Shown here: positions 54,497-63,067 of the stretch, in pieces
Layout of the letters: the number at the start of each line of letters is the position of its first letter
How positions within the stretch are numbered: the stretch's first letter is position 1
Assembly (NCBI RefSeq): GCF_030409325.1
Contig: NZ_JAUFPR010000003.1
Span: 496,001-560,000, forward strand
DNA: 64,000 nucleotides
Reading direction: 5' to 3'
Source: Mucilaginibacter aquaedulcis
Lineage (GTDB): Bacteria > Bacteroidota > Bacteroidia > Sphingobacteriales > Sphingobacteriaceae
Made by a program: the position numbers and the translations under genes
Notes under the pieces: model-generated
The model's input: only the letters and a program-made list of their open reading frames with translations
Databases searched by the model: none
What the model was told of the DNA's origin: nothing

Positions 54497-56065
54497 TTAG
54501 TTAGGTGTAACTTCCAGCTGGATCTTTACTTGAGTACCGAAACCGGGCTCAGAACTAATTTCAAGGTAGCCATTGTATAAACTGAGCCTGTTCCTGATAC
54601 TGGTGAGTCCCGAACCGGAGGCCACGTCCTCGGGTTTCACTGAATCAAAGCCTTTGCCATTATCCGAAACCAAAATTTCTACGGACGACCTGTTCTTTTT
54701 GACTTCCAAAGTAATCAGACTGGCCTTTGAATGTTTTAGCGCGTTATTCAGTAGTTCCTGCAGGATCCGGAATATATTGGCTTCGATCGGCAGACTCAGC
54801 CTCCCGGTCAGCCGGTTTAGCTTCGTTTTGATCAGCATCCCTTCGGAGGAAAGCCGCTTGGCCATTTCTTCTATCGTTGCCTTTAAACCGAAGTCACTCA
54901 AAATTGCGGGGGCAAGTTCGAAGGAGATGTTACGCGTTTCGTCGACGGCCATATCCAGCAGCTTATAGATTTCTCGGAGCACTGTTGCCGGATCATCGGC
55001 ATCTAAGACCGTGCCCAGCTTGATCCTGATACCGTACAATAGTTGGCTGACGCTATCATGCAGGGCCTCGCTAATCCGGGCCCGTTCGTTTTCTTCGGCA
55101 TGTATTGTGGCCAAGGCAATATTCCGCTGCTGGTCGTGCCTGACAAGTGCGGATTCTTCCTCTAACATTCTTTTAGCAGTAATATCCATCATAATACCTA
55201 CGAATCTACTAGGTTGCCCGGTTTCCAGGATCACGTGGCCCCGGATGCTGGCAAAACAGGTATCACCGCTTTGATTATGAAACCGGCAGACAATGTCAAT
55301 AGGTTTTTGATTATTGAGCGCAATTCTGAATTGCTGATCAACCCCGGCCCGGTCATCCGGGTGTATCAGGCCGATAAAAGTTTGGTAGTGTCCGTCAAAC
55401 TCCCCTCCGGGAATTGCGCAGGTCTGGTAGTTAAACTCATCAAGATAAAATTTCATCGTATCCAGTTCCAGCTCCCAGGTGCCGGAGGAAGATGCCTCCA
55501 GTGCCAGTTCAAGCCGCTCTTTGGTTTTAGCCAGCACTTTTTCGGCTTGTACGCGTTCCGTGATGTCGATCACGGCGATATCGCATTGCAGCGGCATGGA
55601 GCGCATGGGCGTAATGGCTATACCCTCCATATGGACATATAAATCGGCACCTTTTTTAGATCTCATTCTGATCTGGCAGCTTTGCTTTTTTTCACTGTTT
55701 AATAGCTGCCGGAAAAAGAGGTGATATGCATCCCTGTTATCCTCGGCAACGAAAACTTGCAGCATGCTGCCGATGATGTTTCCTCTACCTGTTTCCAATA
55801 GCGAAATGCCGGCGTTATTGACTTCGTTAATCGATCCTTTGCTATCGAGAATAAAATAGCCTATAGGAGCCAGGTCATAGATCCCGGAAAATTTGAGCTG
55901 TTGCAGCTCCAGTTTTTCGTTGGCGATACGGAGTTCGTCATTTTGCATTTCCAGCTCTGCCTGGTGCAGATGGAGTTCTTCCAGTAATTTTTGTAACCCC
56001 GGCTCCCTGGGGGAAATTGCTTTATTACTGGCTTTTAAATCTTTAAGTTGCAATCTGGCTTTCAT
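54497..56065 (-). CDS. PAS sensor histidine kinase, HisKA_3 type
   Basis: 522 residues, no membrane helices. A coiled N-terminus (LLEELHLHQAELEMQNDELR) leads to a PAS domain (LAPIGYFILDSKGSINEVNN), then a second PAS/PAC (WELELDTMKFYLDEFNYQT). Next come the HisKA_3 box (EENERARISEALHDSVSQLL with the phosphoacceptor His) and HATPase_c (LLNNALKHSKAS, DNGKGFD, GSGLTSIRNRL). Its start overlaps the CheB-CheR gene by 23 nt, so it is the middle gene of a signalling operon. Confidence 0.92.
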   Translation of the reverse strand: MKARLQLKDLKASNKAISPREPGLQKLLEELHLHQAELEMQNDELRIANEKLELQQLKFSGIYDLAPIGYFILDSKGSINEVNNAGISLLETGRGNIIGSMLQVFVAEDNRDAYHLFFRQLLNSEKKQSCQIRMRSKKGADLYVHMEGIAITPMRSMPLQCDIAVIDITERVQAEKVLAKTKERLELALEASSSGTWELELDTMKFYLDEFNYQTCAIPGGEFDGHYQTFIGLIHPDDRAGVDQQFRIALNNQKPIDIVCRFHNQSGDTCFASIRGHVILETGQPSRFVGIMMDITAKRMLEEESALVRHDQQRNIALATIHAEENERARISEALHDSVSQLLYGIRIKLGTVLDADDPATVLREIYKLLDMAVDETRNISFELAPAILSDFGLKATIEEMAKRLSSEGMLIKTKLNRLTGRLSLPIEANIFRILQELLNNALKHSKASLITLEVKKNRSSVEILVSDNGKGFDSVKPEDVASGSGLTSIRNRLSLYNGYLEISSEPGFGTQVKIQLEVTPN

Positions 56066-59000
56066 AGATCTTCAGAATAAGTAATGGAGTAGTATCCGTT
56101 TGCTCAAAGAACGGGATAGCTTGCAGTCGTAATGTTTTGGCTGGTTTTCCCTTAATCGTAACGGTTGCTGAGACTTCCCTGCGTTCATGTAAAGATTGTT
56201 TTAAGATTGCTGCGGCTACTCCTGTCTTCCATTTTTTGTTCAAAAAATCATCTGCCTTCAGTCCAAGTATCTCTTGTTCCGGCAGGCCAAACAGGGCGAG
56301 GGCAGGGGTATTTGCTCCTATTATAACCATTGCTTTGTCCATTCGCAGCGTGGCTTCGGGAATCCCGTCGAGTACAGAGGCCGAATAATCTTTAAGTACC
56401 TCCAGGCTGGATTGCATTTGCTTATAGTCTGTAATGAGGGTAAGGGTAATCACTACTCCGGCGATATAATTGTCTAATGTCCGGTAGGGCATGATCCGCA
56501 TCCGGTACCATTCGTTAGCCGTTGTCTGCATATCTGATGTTTTGATCGTTAGGTTGTCGATCACCTCCTGTATGTCTTTGACACTAACCGGCTGCACAAA
56601 ATTAGAAACCACATGACTGATCGGTCTTCCGATGTCGCTTGGGATCAGGTTGAATAAATGCCTTACTTTCGGCGTGTACCGTACAATGTTCAGCTCGTTA
56701 TCCAAAAAAAGTGTGCAGACCTCCGTCGCATCCAGCAGGTTTTTCATGTCGTTATTGAGCCGGGTGAGTTCTTCTGCTTTAGCCTGATACTGGCTGTTCA
56801 CTGTCATCAATTCCTCATTCAGCGACTGCATTTCTTCTTTGGTAGTCAGCGATTCTTCATTCGTGCTCTGCAGCTCCTCATTGGTACTTTGGAGCTCCTC
56901 GTTACTCATCCTCAATTTTTCAATTGAACTTTCCATCTCTTCCACCGTGGTGATTAGTCGCTGTTTGGTGAAGACCAACTCCTTTTTCATTTCCTTTAGG
57001 GCATCACTTTCGGCAATGTCCGGTTGTATCGCGCCTTTTTTATATTTTTTGATCGACCCCTGATCTTCAAATACGACCAATATAAGAGGCGGCATGCCGG
57101 TTTCCCGCACTGCGGTAGATTTGATGTTTACGACCCTGGTTATTTTATCATCTTTGAACGAGACATTCTCGGCGATGATGATCTCATCGCGCTGAAGGGC
57201 CTGTTGTAAGCTGCTGGAAAGTGTATATTGGAGTTCTTCCCGGGCCAATTTTAGGATATTATTAATGACGGTTTCCCCGCGGGGCAGCTCCAGGTACTTA
57301 CCGGTATTTCCGTTATTATAAAGTATGTCGCCCCGCTCGTTTACTAAAACCGATGGGGGGAGAAACTTTTCGATCAGTATTTTATTAAAAAGTTCGGTAA
57401 CCGGACGTTTTTGTTTGGGCATAATTACTTCATCTGGTATTAGGTGTGCAGAAGGTTGCTTAACGGAATGGAACGGAAAATCAAGGATATTACCCACCGT
57501 GACCTTGCCTTCGAGCCTGCGGAATATTTTCCATTTTGGATCAACAGATCTAAACATGTCGGTAAAGCCACCAATTGTCTCTGCCGGCCCCATAAACATG
57601 ATCCCGTCAGGATTAAGGGCGTAATAGAATAGCGGAATGATTTTTTTTTGCAGTTCCGGCGTAAAATAGATGAGCATATTCCGGCAGCATACCAGGTCAA
57701 GCTTAATAAAGGGAGGGTCTTTGATCAGATTCTGCTGCGCGAATACGATCAGGTCCCGCAATTCTTTTTTCACGCGGTAACGGTCGTCCTCCCGAAAGAA
57801 AAATTGTTTCAAACGTTCAGGGCTGATCTCAGCCGCGATATTCTCATGATAGAGCGCTGCGCGGGCATGGTCAAGTGCCGAGGTATCCAGATCGGTTGCG
57901 TAGATCTGGATTTTGCCAACCGGTTTTCGTTTCTGCTCATTGAGCGTCTCCATCACAAGCATGGCAACCGAGTAGGCCTCTTCGCCCGTTGAACAACCGG
58001 CAATCCAAATCCGGATAGGCTCCTCGATATTTTTACTTCGGAATAAGTCATGAAGACTATGCTTTAGCGACTCGAAAGCGGCAGCGTCCCTGAAAAATTT
58101 GGTTACCCCGATCAGCAATTCGTTGAATAATATGGTAATTTCCTCCGGGTTATCATTTAAGTAGGCCGCATACCGTGCGTAATCAGAGAACTGGTAATAA
58201 GCGACCCGCCGGTCAATCCTACGGGTGATGGTACTCTTTTTGTATAGTGCAAAATCATTGCCGGTGTGTGATCGCAACAGCATCAATATCTTTTGAAGCG
58301 CATTAACGTTCCTGGCAGAATTTCCGCTGTCTTCATTTTCTTCTTCTGCAATAACCGGATGCTTGAGGTATTGCATGATCTTTAGGGGCATGCCTTCCGG
58401 TGGAAGGACATAATCGATCAGATTCGTCCCGATTGCAGCTAAAGGCATGCTGTCATACTCAGCGGTATCTGGGTTCTGCGCAACGGTCAAACCCAGATTC
58501 TCCTTTACCATCCGGATACCGGTTTCTCCGTCAGCGCCCATTCCTGATAATATAATAGCTATCGCCTGGTTCCACTGATCATTGGCCAGGCTTTGAAAAA
58601 AATAATCGATGGGCTGTCGGATTCCATGTGGTTTTGATGCCGTAAGTAACAGGAGTTTATTGTTATGAATACCCATATCTTTATTGGCAGGAATAATATA
58701 AACGTGATCCTGTTCGACTTCCATCCCATCGGCTGCCTCGATCACAGGTATAGCCGTGTATCGCTGCATAACCTCTACCAGCTGACTCTTGTGAAGCGGG
58801 TCCAGATGCATAATGATCACGATGGCCATGCCGCTTTCAGGTGGCATCTGAGAAAAAAACTTTTCATAGGCGCTGAAAGAACCTGCGGAGCCACCAATAG
58901 CAATAATTGGGAAAGAGCGTTCCTTAGGTTTCTGATCATTATTGCGTTGCTTCTTATTCCCGGCAGTTTCGGGCCGGACTGCTGCTTTTGATTTGGCCAT
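56043..59000 (-). CDS. CheB-CheR-PAS fusion signalling protein
   Basis: 985 residues. CheB methylesterase at about 30-215 keeps the triad S38 (GGSAGS), H65 (IMHLDP) and D157 (GMGADG). CheR N-domain and methyltransferase at about 245-510 include YKKSTITRRIDRR and the SAM site IWIAGCSTGEEAYSVAML. A long coiled coil (about 680-770, MKKELVFTKQRLI, ESSIEKLRMSNEELQS repeats of NEELQSTNEE) is followed by two PAS-like domains. No chemoreceptor or CheA is adjacent. It probably methylates and demethylates an unknown sensor and signals to the kinase encoded next. Confidence 0.92.
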   Translation of the reverse strand: MAKSKAAVRPETAGNKKQRNNDQKPKERSFPIIAIGGSAGSFSAYEKFFSQMPPESGMAIVIIMHLDPLHKSQLVEVMQRYTAIPVIEAADGMEVEQDHVYIIPANKDMGIHNNKLLLLTASKPHGIRQPIDYFFQSLANDQWNQAIAIILSGMGADGETGIRMVKENLGLTVAQNPDTAEYDSMPLAAIGTNLIDYVLPPEGMPLKIMQYLKHPVIAEEENEDSGNSARNVNALQKILMLLRSHTGNDFALYKKSTITRRIDRRVAYYQFSDYARYAAYLNDNPEEITILFNELLIGVTKFFRDAAAFESLKHSLHDLFRSKNIEEPIRIWIAGCSTGEEAYSVAMLVMETLNEQKRKPVGKIQIYATDLDTSALDHARAALYHENIAAEISPERLKQFFFREDDRYRVKKELRDLIVFAQQNLIKDPPFIKLDLVCCRNMLIYFTPELQKKIIPLFYYALNPDGIMFMGPAETIGGFTDMFRSVDPKWKIFRRLEGKVTVGNILDFPFHSVKQPSAHLIPDEVIMPKQKRPVTELFNKILIEKFLPPSVLVNERGDILYNNGNTGKYLELPRGETVINNILKLAREELQYTLSSSLQQALQRDEIIIAENVSFKDDKITRVVNIKSTAVRETGMPPLILVVFEDQGSIKKYKKGAIQPDIAESDALKEMKKELVFTKQRLITTVEEMESSIEKLRMSNEELQSTNEELQSTNEESLTTKEEMQSLNEELMTVNSQYQAKAEELTRLNNDMKNLLDATEVCTLFLDNELNIVRYTPKVRHLFNLIPSDIGRPISHVVSNFVQPVSVKDIQEVIDNLTIKTSDMQTTANEWYRMRIMPYRTLDNYIAGVVITLTLITDYKQMQSSLEVLKDYSASVLDGIPEATLRMDKAMVIIGANTPALALFGLPEQEILGLKADDFLNKKWKTGVAAAILKQSLHERREVSATVTIKGKPAKTLRLQAIPFFEQTDTTPLLILKIYESQIAT

Positions 59001-59188
59001 TTGATATGACGATTTTGCTTTCAGGGTTAAAGGTAGCTATAATCGCGTTTAATATTAATGGTTCAGAGGAAGATCCTACGAAGGTGAATCAATCGGATTA
59101 GCCTTATCGTTGGCTGATAATATCGCCCTGATCCGGCCAAGATCTTGCCCGATTTGAAGTTAAAGGTTGCGAGTTTGTCTTCAGAAAC

Positions 59189-59566
59189 CTATGGCCGATT
59201 GTTTAGTCCATATTGATCCCGTACTTTTGGTGCATCTCTATCGCTCCCTAACACCCGGAAATGTTGCGCTACGATTTCCGTGATTTGTTTTTTGATACCT
59301 TTTTTATCTTCAAATGACCGGGTCTGAAGCCTTCCTTCCACACAAACCAATTTGCCTTTTTTTAACTTCAACGCGCCTTGTTTTGCCAAAGTACGCCACA
59401 TGACGACATGATGCCATTCTAAATGTTGTGACTTTTTACCATCTTCTGATATGCTTTCCGCTGTAACCAATTCGAAACCGGTAACTGCAACGTGATCTTC
59501 CAAATAACGAAGGTTAGGGGTATTTCCTACATGACCCACTAATATGACTTTGTTGATGCCCGACAT
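59189..59566 (-). CDS. ssb: Single-stranded DNA-binding protein lacking the acidic tail
   Basis: 125 residues with a clear OB fold: MSGINKVILVGHVGNTPNLR, FELVTAES, LEWHHVVMWRTLAKQGALKL, and KGKLVCVEGRLQTRSF. The C-terminus ends in RDQYGLNNRP and lacks the DDDLPF tail that recruits repair and replication proteins. It is therefore likely an accessory SSB of the mobile region. It lies 8 nt before the divergent DUF892 gene's 3' end in the same direction. Confidence 0.9.
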   Translation of the reverse strand: MSGINKVILVGHVGNTPNLRYLEDHVAVTGFELVTAESISEDGKKSQHLEWHHVVMWRTLAKQGALKLKKGKLVCVEGRLQTRSFEDKKGIKKQITEIVAQHFRVLGSDRDAPKVRDQYGLNNRP

Positions 59567-59574
59567 ACGTATTG

Positions 59575-60108
59575 TTAGATGCTAATAGTGACAGAGATAT
59601 TTGCCGCAATTTCCAGAAATAACCTGCGGTCGGATTTTGATTCGTCAAAACTCTTCTTTATTAACTGTCTGATAGATTCATCAGGTAATTTTGTAGCAGC
59701 TATTTCCAATAGCTTGAAAGCGGTCAATTCTACGCTTTCAATCATTGACATGTAAAATAGGATTGAAAATTCCGATTGACTTTTCCTCTCCCTGTAAAGA
59801 AAGATCGAAGAAAACCCCGACTCTAAAAAATTGATCAGGTCATTGCAGTCATTTAAAGATGGACGCGAATTCAGCAAAATAAATATATGTTCGATCCGGG
59901 CTATTTGGTTGCCAATATCTACCCAGGTCTCCATAATCGCATGCCTCATGTTCTGAAAATTTCCTTGCCGCGCCAATTTTGGTAAGCGTTCATGAAGATG
60001 TGATTTTGCACAGAAAATTCGGTTGAGGTGATAGTTAAAAAAAACATCAAATTGTTCCCCTTTTATGACCGGGAAAGAAATGCTCCGTATTTGTGTTGAA
60101 TTTTCCAT
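59575..60108 (-). CDS. Divergent DUF892-like ferritin-like protein
   Basis: 177 residues, all helical. The N-terminal FFNYHLNRIFCAKSHLHERL and PKLARQGNFQNMRHAIMETW, then NQIARIEHIFILLNSRP align with the first helices of DUF892 (adapting YW-AEK..L-ALPKLA, AF-EHL..Q-ARLE-VF). The expected acidic metal ligands are only partly conserved, so metal binding is uncertain. Upstream of ssb by 8 nt in one transcript. Confidence 0.6.
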   Translation of the reverse strand: MENSTQIRSISFPVIKGEQFDVFFNYHLNRIFCAKSHLHERLPKLARQGNFQNMRHAIMETWVDIGNQIARIEHIFILLNSRPSLNDCNDLINFLESGFSSIFLYRERKSQSEFSILFYMSMIESVELTAFKLLEIAATKLPDESIRQLIKKSFDESKSDRRLFLEIAANISVTISI

Positions 60109-60150
60109 TACGCGCAGATTCGGATATATTTTTTGAATAATCTGATTCGT

Positions 60151-61200
60151 TTACTGCTGATCATCACCATTAGTTTCCGCATTTTTGTGAGGCAGATAAT
60201 GCTGCTCGTAAAATTGCTTTTTGTTATCTTTATATTCAGCGATCGCACCCAGCCAAAACATTATTTTGATGTAATACCAGGCAAGATCTACCTGATAAGG
60301 TTTAAATCCACTTCGCGCGCTTTTGGGATACAAGTGATGATTGTTGTGCCATTCCCCGGCCACCAGGCCCGGCCAAAGTTGATTGATTGATTTATCATTT
60401 TTGTTATAATCAGTACCTTCTTTTTGTTTATCCTGGCCCTTGGCATGACCGTCGTAATTGAAAGTCCTTACCCCGATCGCCCAGAATCCCGCGGCCCCAA
60501 ATAAGCTCACTGCAAGCGCTTGCCCGCCGACTAAGTAAAACACCCCATACCAGAAACTCCAGTTGAGTAGCCAGGAAAGGAGCGCCCGGTAAGGATTGAC
60601 ATAGGAACCCCAGTGCTGATATTGGCTATAAGTATTGGCTTTTATCCCGGTGTGGGCCATCAATGATTTAACTCTGTCGTAATCTGCTTGAGTTAAATCC
60701 TTGGCGATTGGCTGGTGATTGACGTCAGCCAAAAAACAATAAAGGAAACCGGCCTGGGCATTATAAGGGTCGCCGGGCTGGTCTGATTTAGAATGATGGA
60801 CATGATGGGAAATGGCGTAAATTTCTTCTGGGATCACATTAATGGTCAGGTTTTGTGTAACAAACCGCCAGAAATTATTGCGGAATTTATAGGCGCCATG
60901 CGTGCAGTACCGGTGATGCCAGATTGTTCCATGAGTTCCCATGATAATCATGCCGTATATGAATGCTGCGAGGACAGTCCACCAGCTTAAATAAAAAATA
61001 AGAAATAGTATAAAAAAACTACTCAGGCAAAATACTTTTAACCAACTGAATACCGAAAGCCAATTTTTTCGTGATTTGATCACATTTAACCGGGAGAAAA
61101 ATTCCTTTAGAATCTTAATCGTAGTGGGCTTAATGAGCACTCCCGCATCATCTTTCCATCCGTATGATGGCTTTTGCAAAACATAATCTAAAAATGGCAT
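60151..61200 (-). CDS. Fatty acid (acyl-CoA) desaturase
   Basis: From ATG 61200 (MPFLDYVLQKPSYGWKDD) this is 349 residues with four membrane helices and the three histidine boxes of membrane di-iron desaturases: HGTIWHHRYCTH, HHVHHSKSD and EWHNNHH. It introduces a double bond into acyl chains of membrane lipids at low temperature or during stress. A start at 61287 would add 29 residues of uncharacteristic sequence. It stands alone, divergent from the RNA/CCC region. Confidence 0.9.
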   Translation of the reverse strand: MPFLDYVLQKPSYGWKDDAGVLIKPTTIKILKEFFSRLNVIKSRKNWLSVFSWLKVFCLSSFFILFLIFYLSWWTVLAAFIYGMIIMGTHGTIWHHRYCTHGAYKFRNNFWRFVTQNLTINVIPEEIYAISHHVHHSKSDQPGDPYNAQAGFLYCFLADVNHQPIAKDLTQADYDRVKSLMAHTGIKANTYSQYQHWGSYVNPYRALLSWLLNWSFWYGVFYLVGGQALAVSLFGAAGFWAIGVRTFNYDGHAKGQDKQKEGTDYNKNDKSINQLWPGLVAGEWHNNHHLYPKSARSGFKPYQVDLAWYYIKIMFWLGAIAEYKDNKKQFYEQHYLPHKNAETNGDDQQ

Positions 61201-61501
61201 TTCTCTTTGTCTAATGAAGGCCAGCGACAGTAAGCCTCTTGCCTTAAAGTTCGTATATAAGATTTTACTTTTCGTGCTGAAAAACACATTCAGGTAGGGG
61301 ACAAATACTCGATTTCTTCAAAAGCAAATCGCTTATGATTGATAACCTAACACTAAGCTCGCTTGCATGATGACCCTTTTAAAAACTTTATACGCAATTC
61401 AAAACAAAGTAAATGTCACCTAATAAAAGAGTAAAAACACCCGGCCTGAGCGATATCGCCTCTTTATCTTTATCCAAGGCTTTTAACACTACAGTTTATA
61501 G

Positions 61502-61580
61502 GGTTACCAGCGCAGCGAGTGTTATGATAACCTGTTCGTCAATCCCTGCAACCCCGGTGTTGATTTCCGGGGTTGTTTTT
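61502..61580 (+). ncRNA. Conserved-loop hairpin plus terminator, copy B (leader of a CCC gene)
   Basis: Stem GGTTA-C-CA (61502-61509) / TG-A-TAACC (61525-61532) with one mismatch carries a 15-nt loop GCGCAGCGAGTGTTA. The core GCAGCGAGTGT and the loop length equal copies A and C, while the stem bases differ. A terminator follows: AACCCCGG (61550-61557) / CCGGGGTT (61567-61574), then GTTTTTT. The CCC gene starts 84 nt later at 61664. The layout looks like a small RNA or an attenuated leader. Confidence 0.65.
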
Positions 61581-61663
61581 TCGCTCCGACTTCAAACGTA
61601 AAAAGCGCAGCATCACAGGAAAGGAAAGGCGGTCTCTTTTCACATCAAACATTATAACCCGTC

Positions 61664-61903
61664 ATGGAAAATCTACAAAAATTTCAGGATGAACTAAAAC
61701 AAGAAGTTTGCGACGTCCATCTTTGCTCGCCGTCTTTCAAGTTGAATAATGATCGCTTTGAACTTGAATGCTGCTGCATTGAATTTAAGATAAGGTGTTA
61801 TGCTATGATCGTTAAAGCACTGTCCAATGGTATTTCTGCACAGCCGGTGAGGAATTTACGGGTGGTCTACAGAAAAGATCAAAATCGTGCGGATGGTAGC
61901 TAA
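61664..61903 (+). CDS. Small CCC-motif protein, distant copy
   Basis: 79 residues: MENLQKFQDELKQEVCDVHL with C16, then SP, E-CCC at 36-38, IEFKIRCYAMIV with C45, and a longer C-terminal tail (VRNLRVVYRKDQNRADGS). It matches the 28558 copy at the C-x-VH, CCC and FKI-CY blocks. No signal peptide. Preceded by hairpin copy B and a terminator, as expected for the family layout. Function unknown. Confidence 0.65.
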   Translation: MENLQKFQDELKQEVCDVHLCSPSFKLNNDRFELECCCIEFKIRCYAMIVKALSNGISAQPVRNLRVVYRKDQNRADGS

Positions 61904-62333
61904 CCTTTACAGAGGGGAATGCATCAGCTTGCGCATAATGGAGGTAAGCATCTTTTTAAGTGGCCATAGTACAAGAATTTACGGTGATCCGCCGAAGATA
62001 AGATCATGAGTACAATATTGCTTTCGTAAACTTAAAACTATAGTATCGAAAATCTCCATCTGCAGGTGGTCGGCGGTCACCATCAAACAAGCCATCGGCA
62101 AATAGTTAAATAATGGGCGATCAATTGGGATGGTTAATTCAGATCAAGTATTTTATCCCCCAAATTGAAGTAATTGTACCCAACCTGTAACTTTCCAGCT
62201 CACTACATTTACATTAAAAGTGTTCACCTATTTTACCGGATTATATCATTGCAAACCGGATAAAAAAAACGACTTTACAACGGTTACGAAGTTGCCGGGA
62301 GTGCAAAATTATCTGTATAGTTTTTATAATTCT
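61904..62333. other. Gap with no recognised gene, 430 nt
   Basis: AT-rich sequence with no convincing frame. It separates the CCC gene from hairpin copy C. Confidence 0.45.
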
Positions 62334-62366
62334 AAAACCTCTGAGCAGCGAGTGTAAAGAGGTTTT
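62334..62366 (+). ncRNA. Conserved-loop hairpin, copy C
   Basis: Stem AAAACCTCT (62334-62342) / AGAGGTTTT (62358-62366) with a 15-nt loop GAGCAGCGAGTGTAA, then ATTTCAC. It differs from copy A by one loop base and by one stem pair changed on both sides (C-G to T-A at the inner end), which is compensatory. No CCC gene follows directly; a terminator-ended transcript candidate lies at 62400-62581. Confidence 0.65.
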
Positions 62367-62547
62367 ATTTCACTCATCCATGCGCCTGGTTTATCCAGGC
62401 CACGTAAGTAAATGATTATATGTGAACAATATGATTCAAAAGCATTTACGGAGGTTGTGTTACCTTAAAAAAATGATCTATATTAAAAAGATCTGAGTTC
62501 AGTGATAGTGCTCAAATGTGATTTATCATGCTATGGTGGTAGATCGG

Positions 62548-62581
62548 GGCGTTGGTTGTATCGGGCCAACGCCTTTTTTTT
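62548..62581 (+). terminator. Rho-independent terminator of a probable small RNA
   Basis: GGCGTTGG (62548-62555) pairs with CCAACGCC (62566-62573) around a 10-nt loop and is followed by eight Ts. No coding gene ends here on the plus strand, so it probably terminates a small RNA transcribed from the preceding 150-250 nt. Confidence 0.85.
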
Positions 62582-62813
62582 GAACTGATATTTTTTTTAA
62601 AGTTGATCCTGCGATGCCAAATAAAAAATCGCGGAAAATCCGAAGGTGAAAAGGATATTTTCAGGCGCCAGCACGGCTCATGCAAAAAATTGAATTAACG
62701 CATCAGGCTAAACGCCAAGGGCAAAGAAAACACGACTTTATTTCAGCGCTTTTAAGGCACTGTTTGTAGAAATCATTTAAAGTACTCAGCCTGCGCTGCT
62801 GTTGTCCTGCAAA

Positions 62814-62945
62814 TCAGCAGATGGATAATTTCGTCTCACCGTCATCAAGTTTGACGGATATTTGATCTCCCGAAGAATCTACAACTTCACCTTCCCCATC
62901 AGGGGTAATGACCCGTTGCCCTTTCAAAAACAAATGCTCATTCAT
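62814..62945 (-). CDS. Small beta-rich protein, 43 residues
   Basis: From ATG 62945 the frame reads MNEHLFLKGQRVITPDGEGE, then VVDSSGDQISVKLDDGETKL, and ends SIC. The pattern (K-G-x-x-V-x-T-P-D-G-x-G-x-V, then a second strand pair) looks like half an SH3/KOW-type barrel, as found in mini-proteins of Sphingobacteriaceae. Function unknown. It is preceded by an AG-rich stretch (AACAGAAAGAGT) before the start. Confidence 0.55.
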   Translation of the reverse strand: MNEHLFLKGQRVITPDGEGEVVDSSGDQISVKLDDGETKLSIC

Positions 62946-63067
62946 ACTCTTTCTGTTTTAATTAAGAAATGTTCACCAATGAATATGCTCTTTTACAATT
63001 TAATTTAATGTTAATTGTTTGATGCTGCCATTCATTTAGCCACAGCAATGACAAGGCCTTGATAATT

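Noticed and set aside
55011-58991. Plus-strand frames opposite the kinase and CheB-CheR genes
   Set aside because: Shadows with no recognisable protein features.
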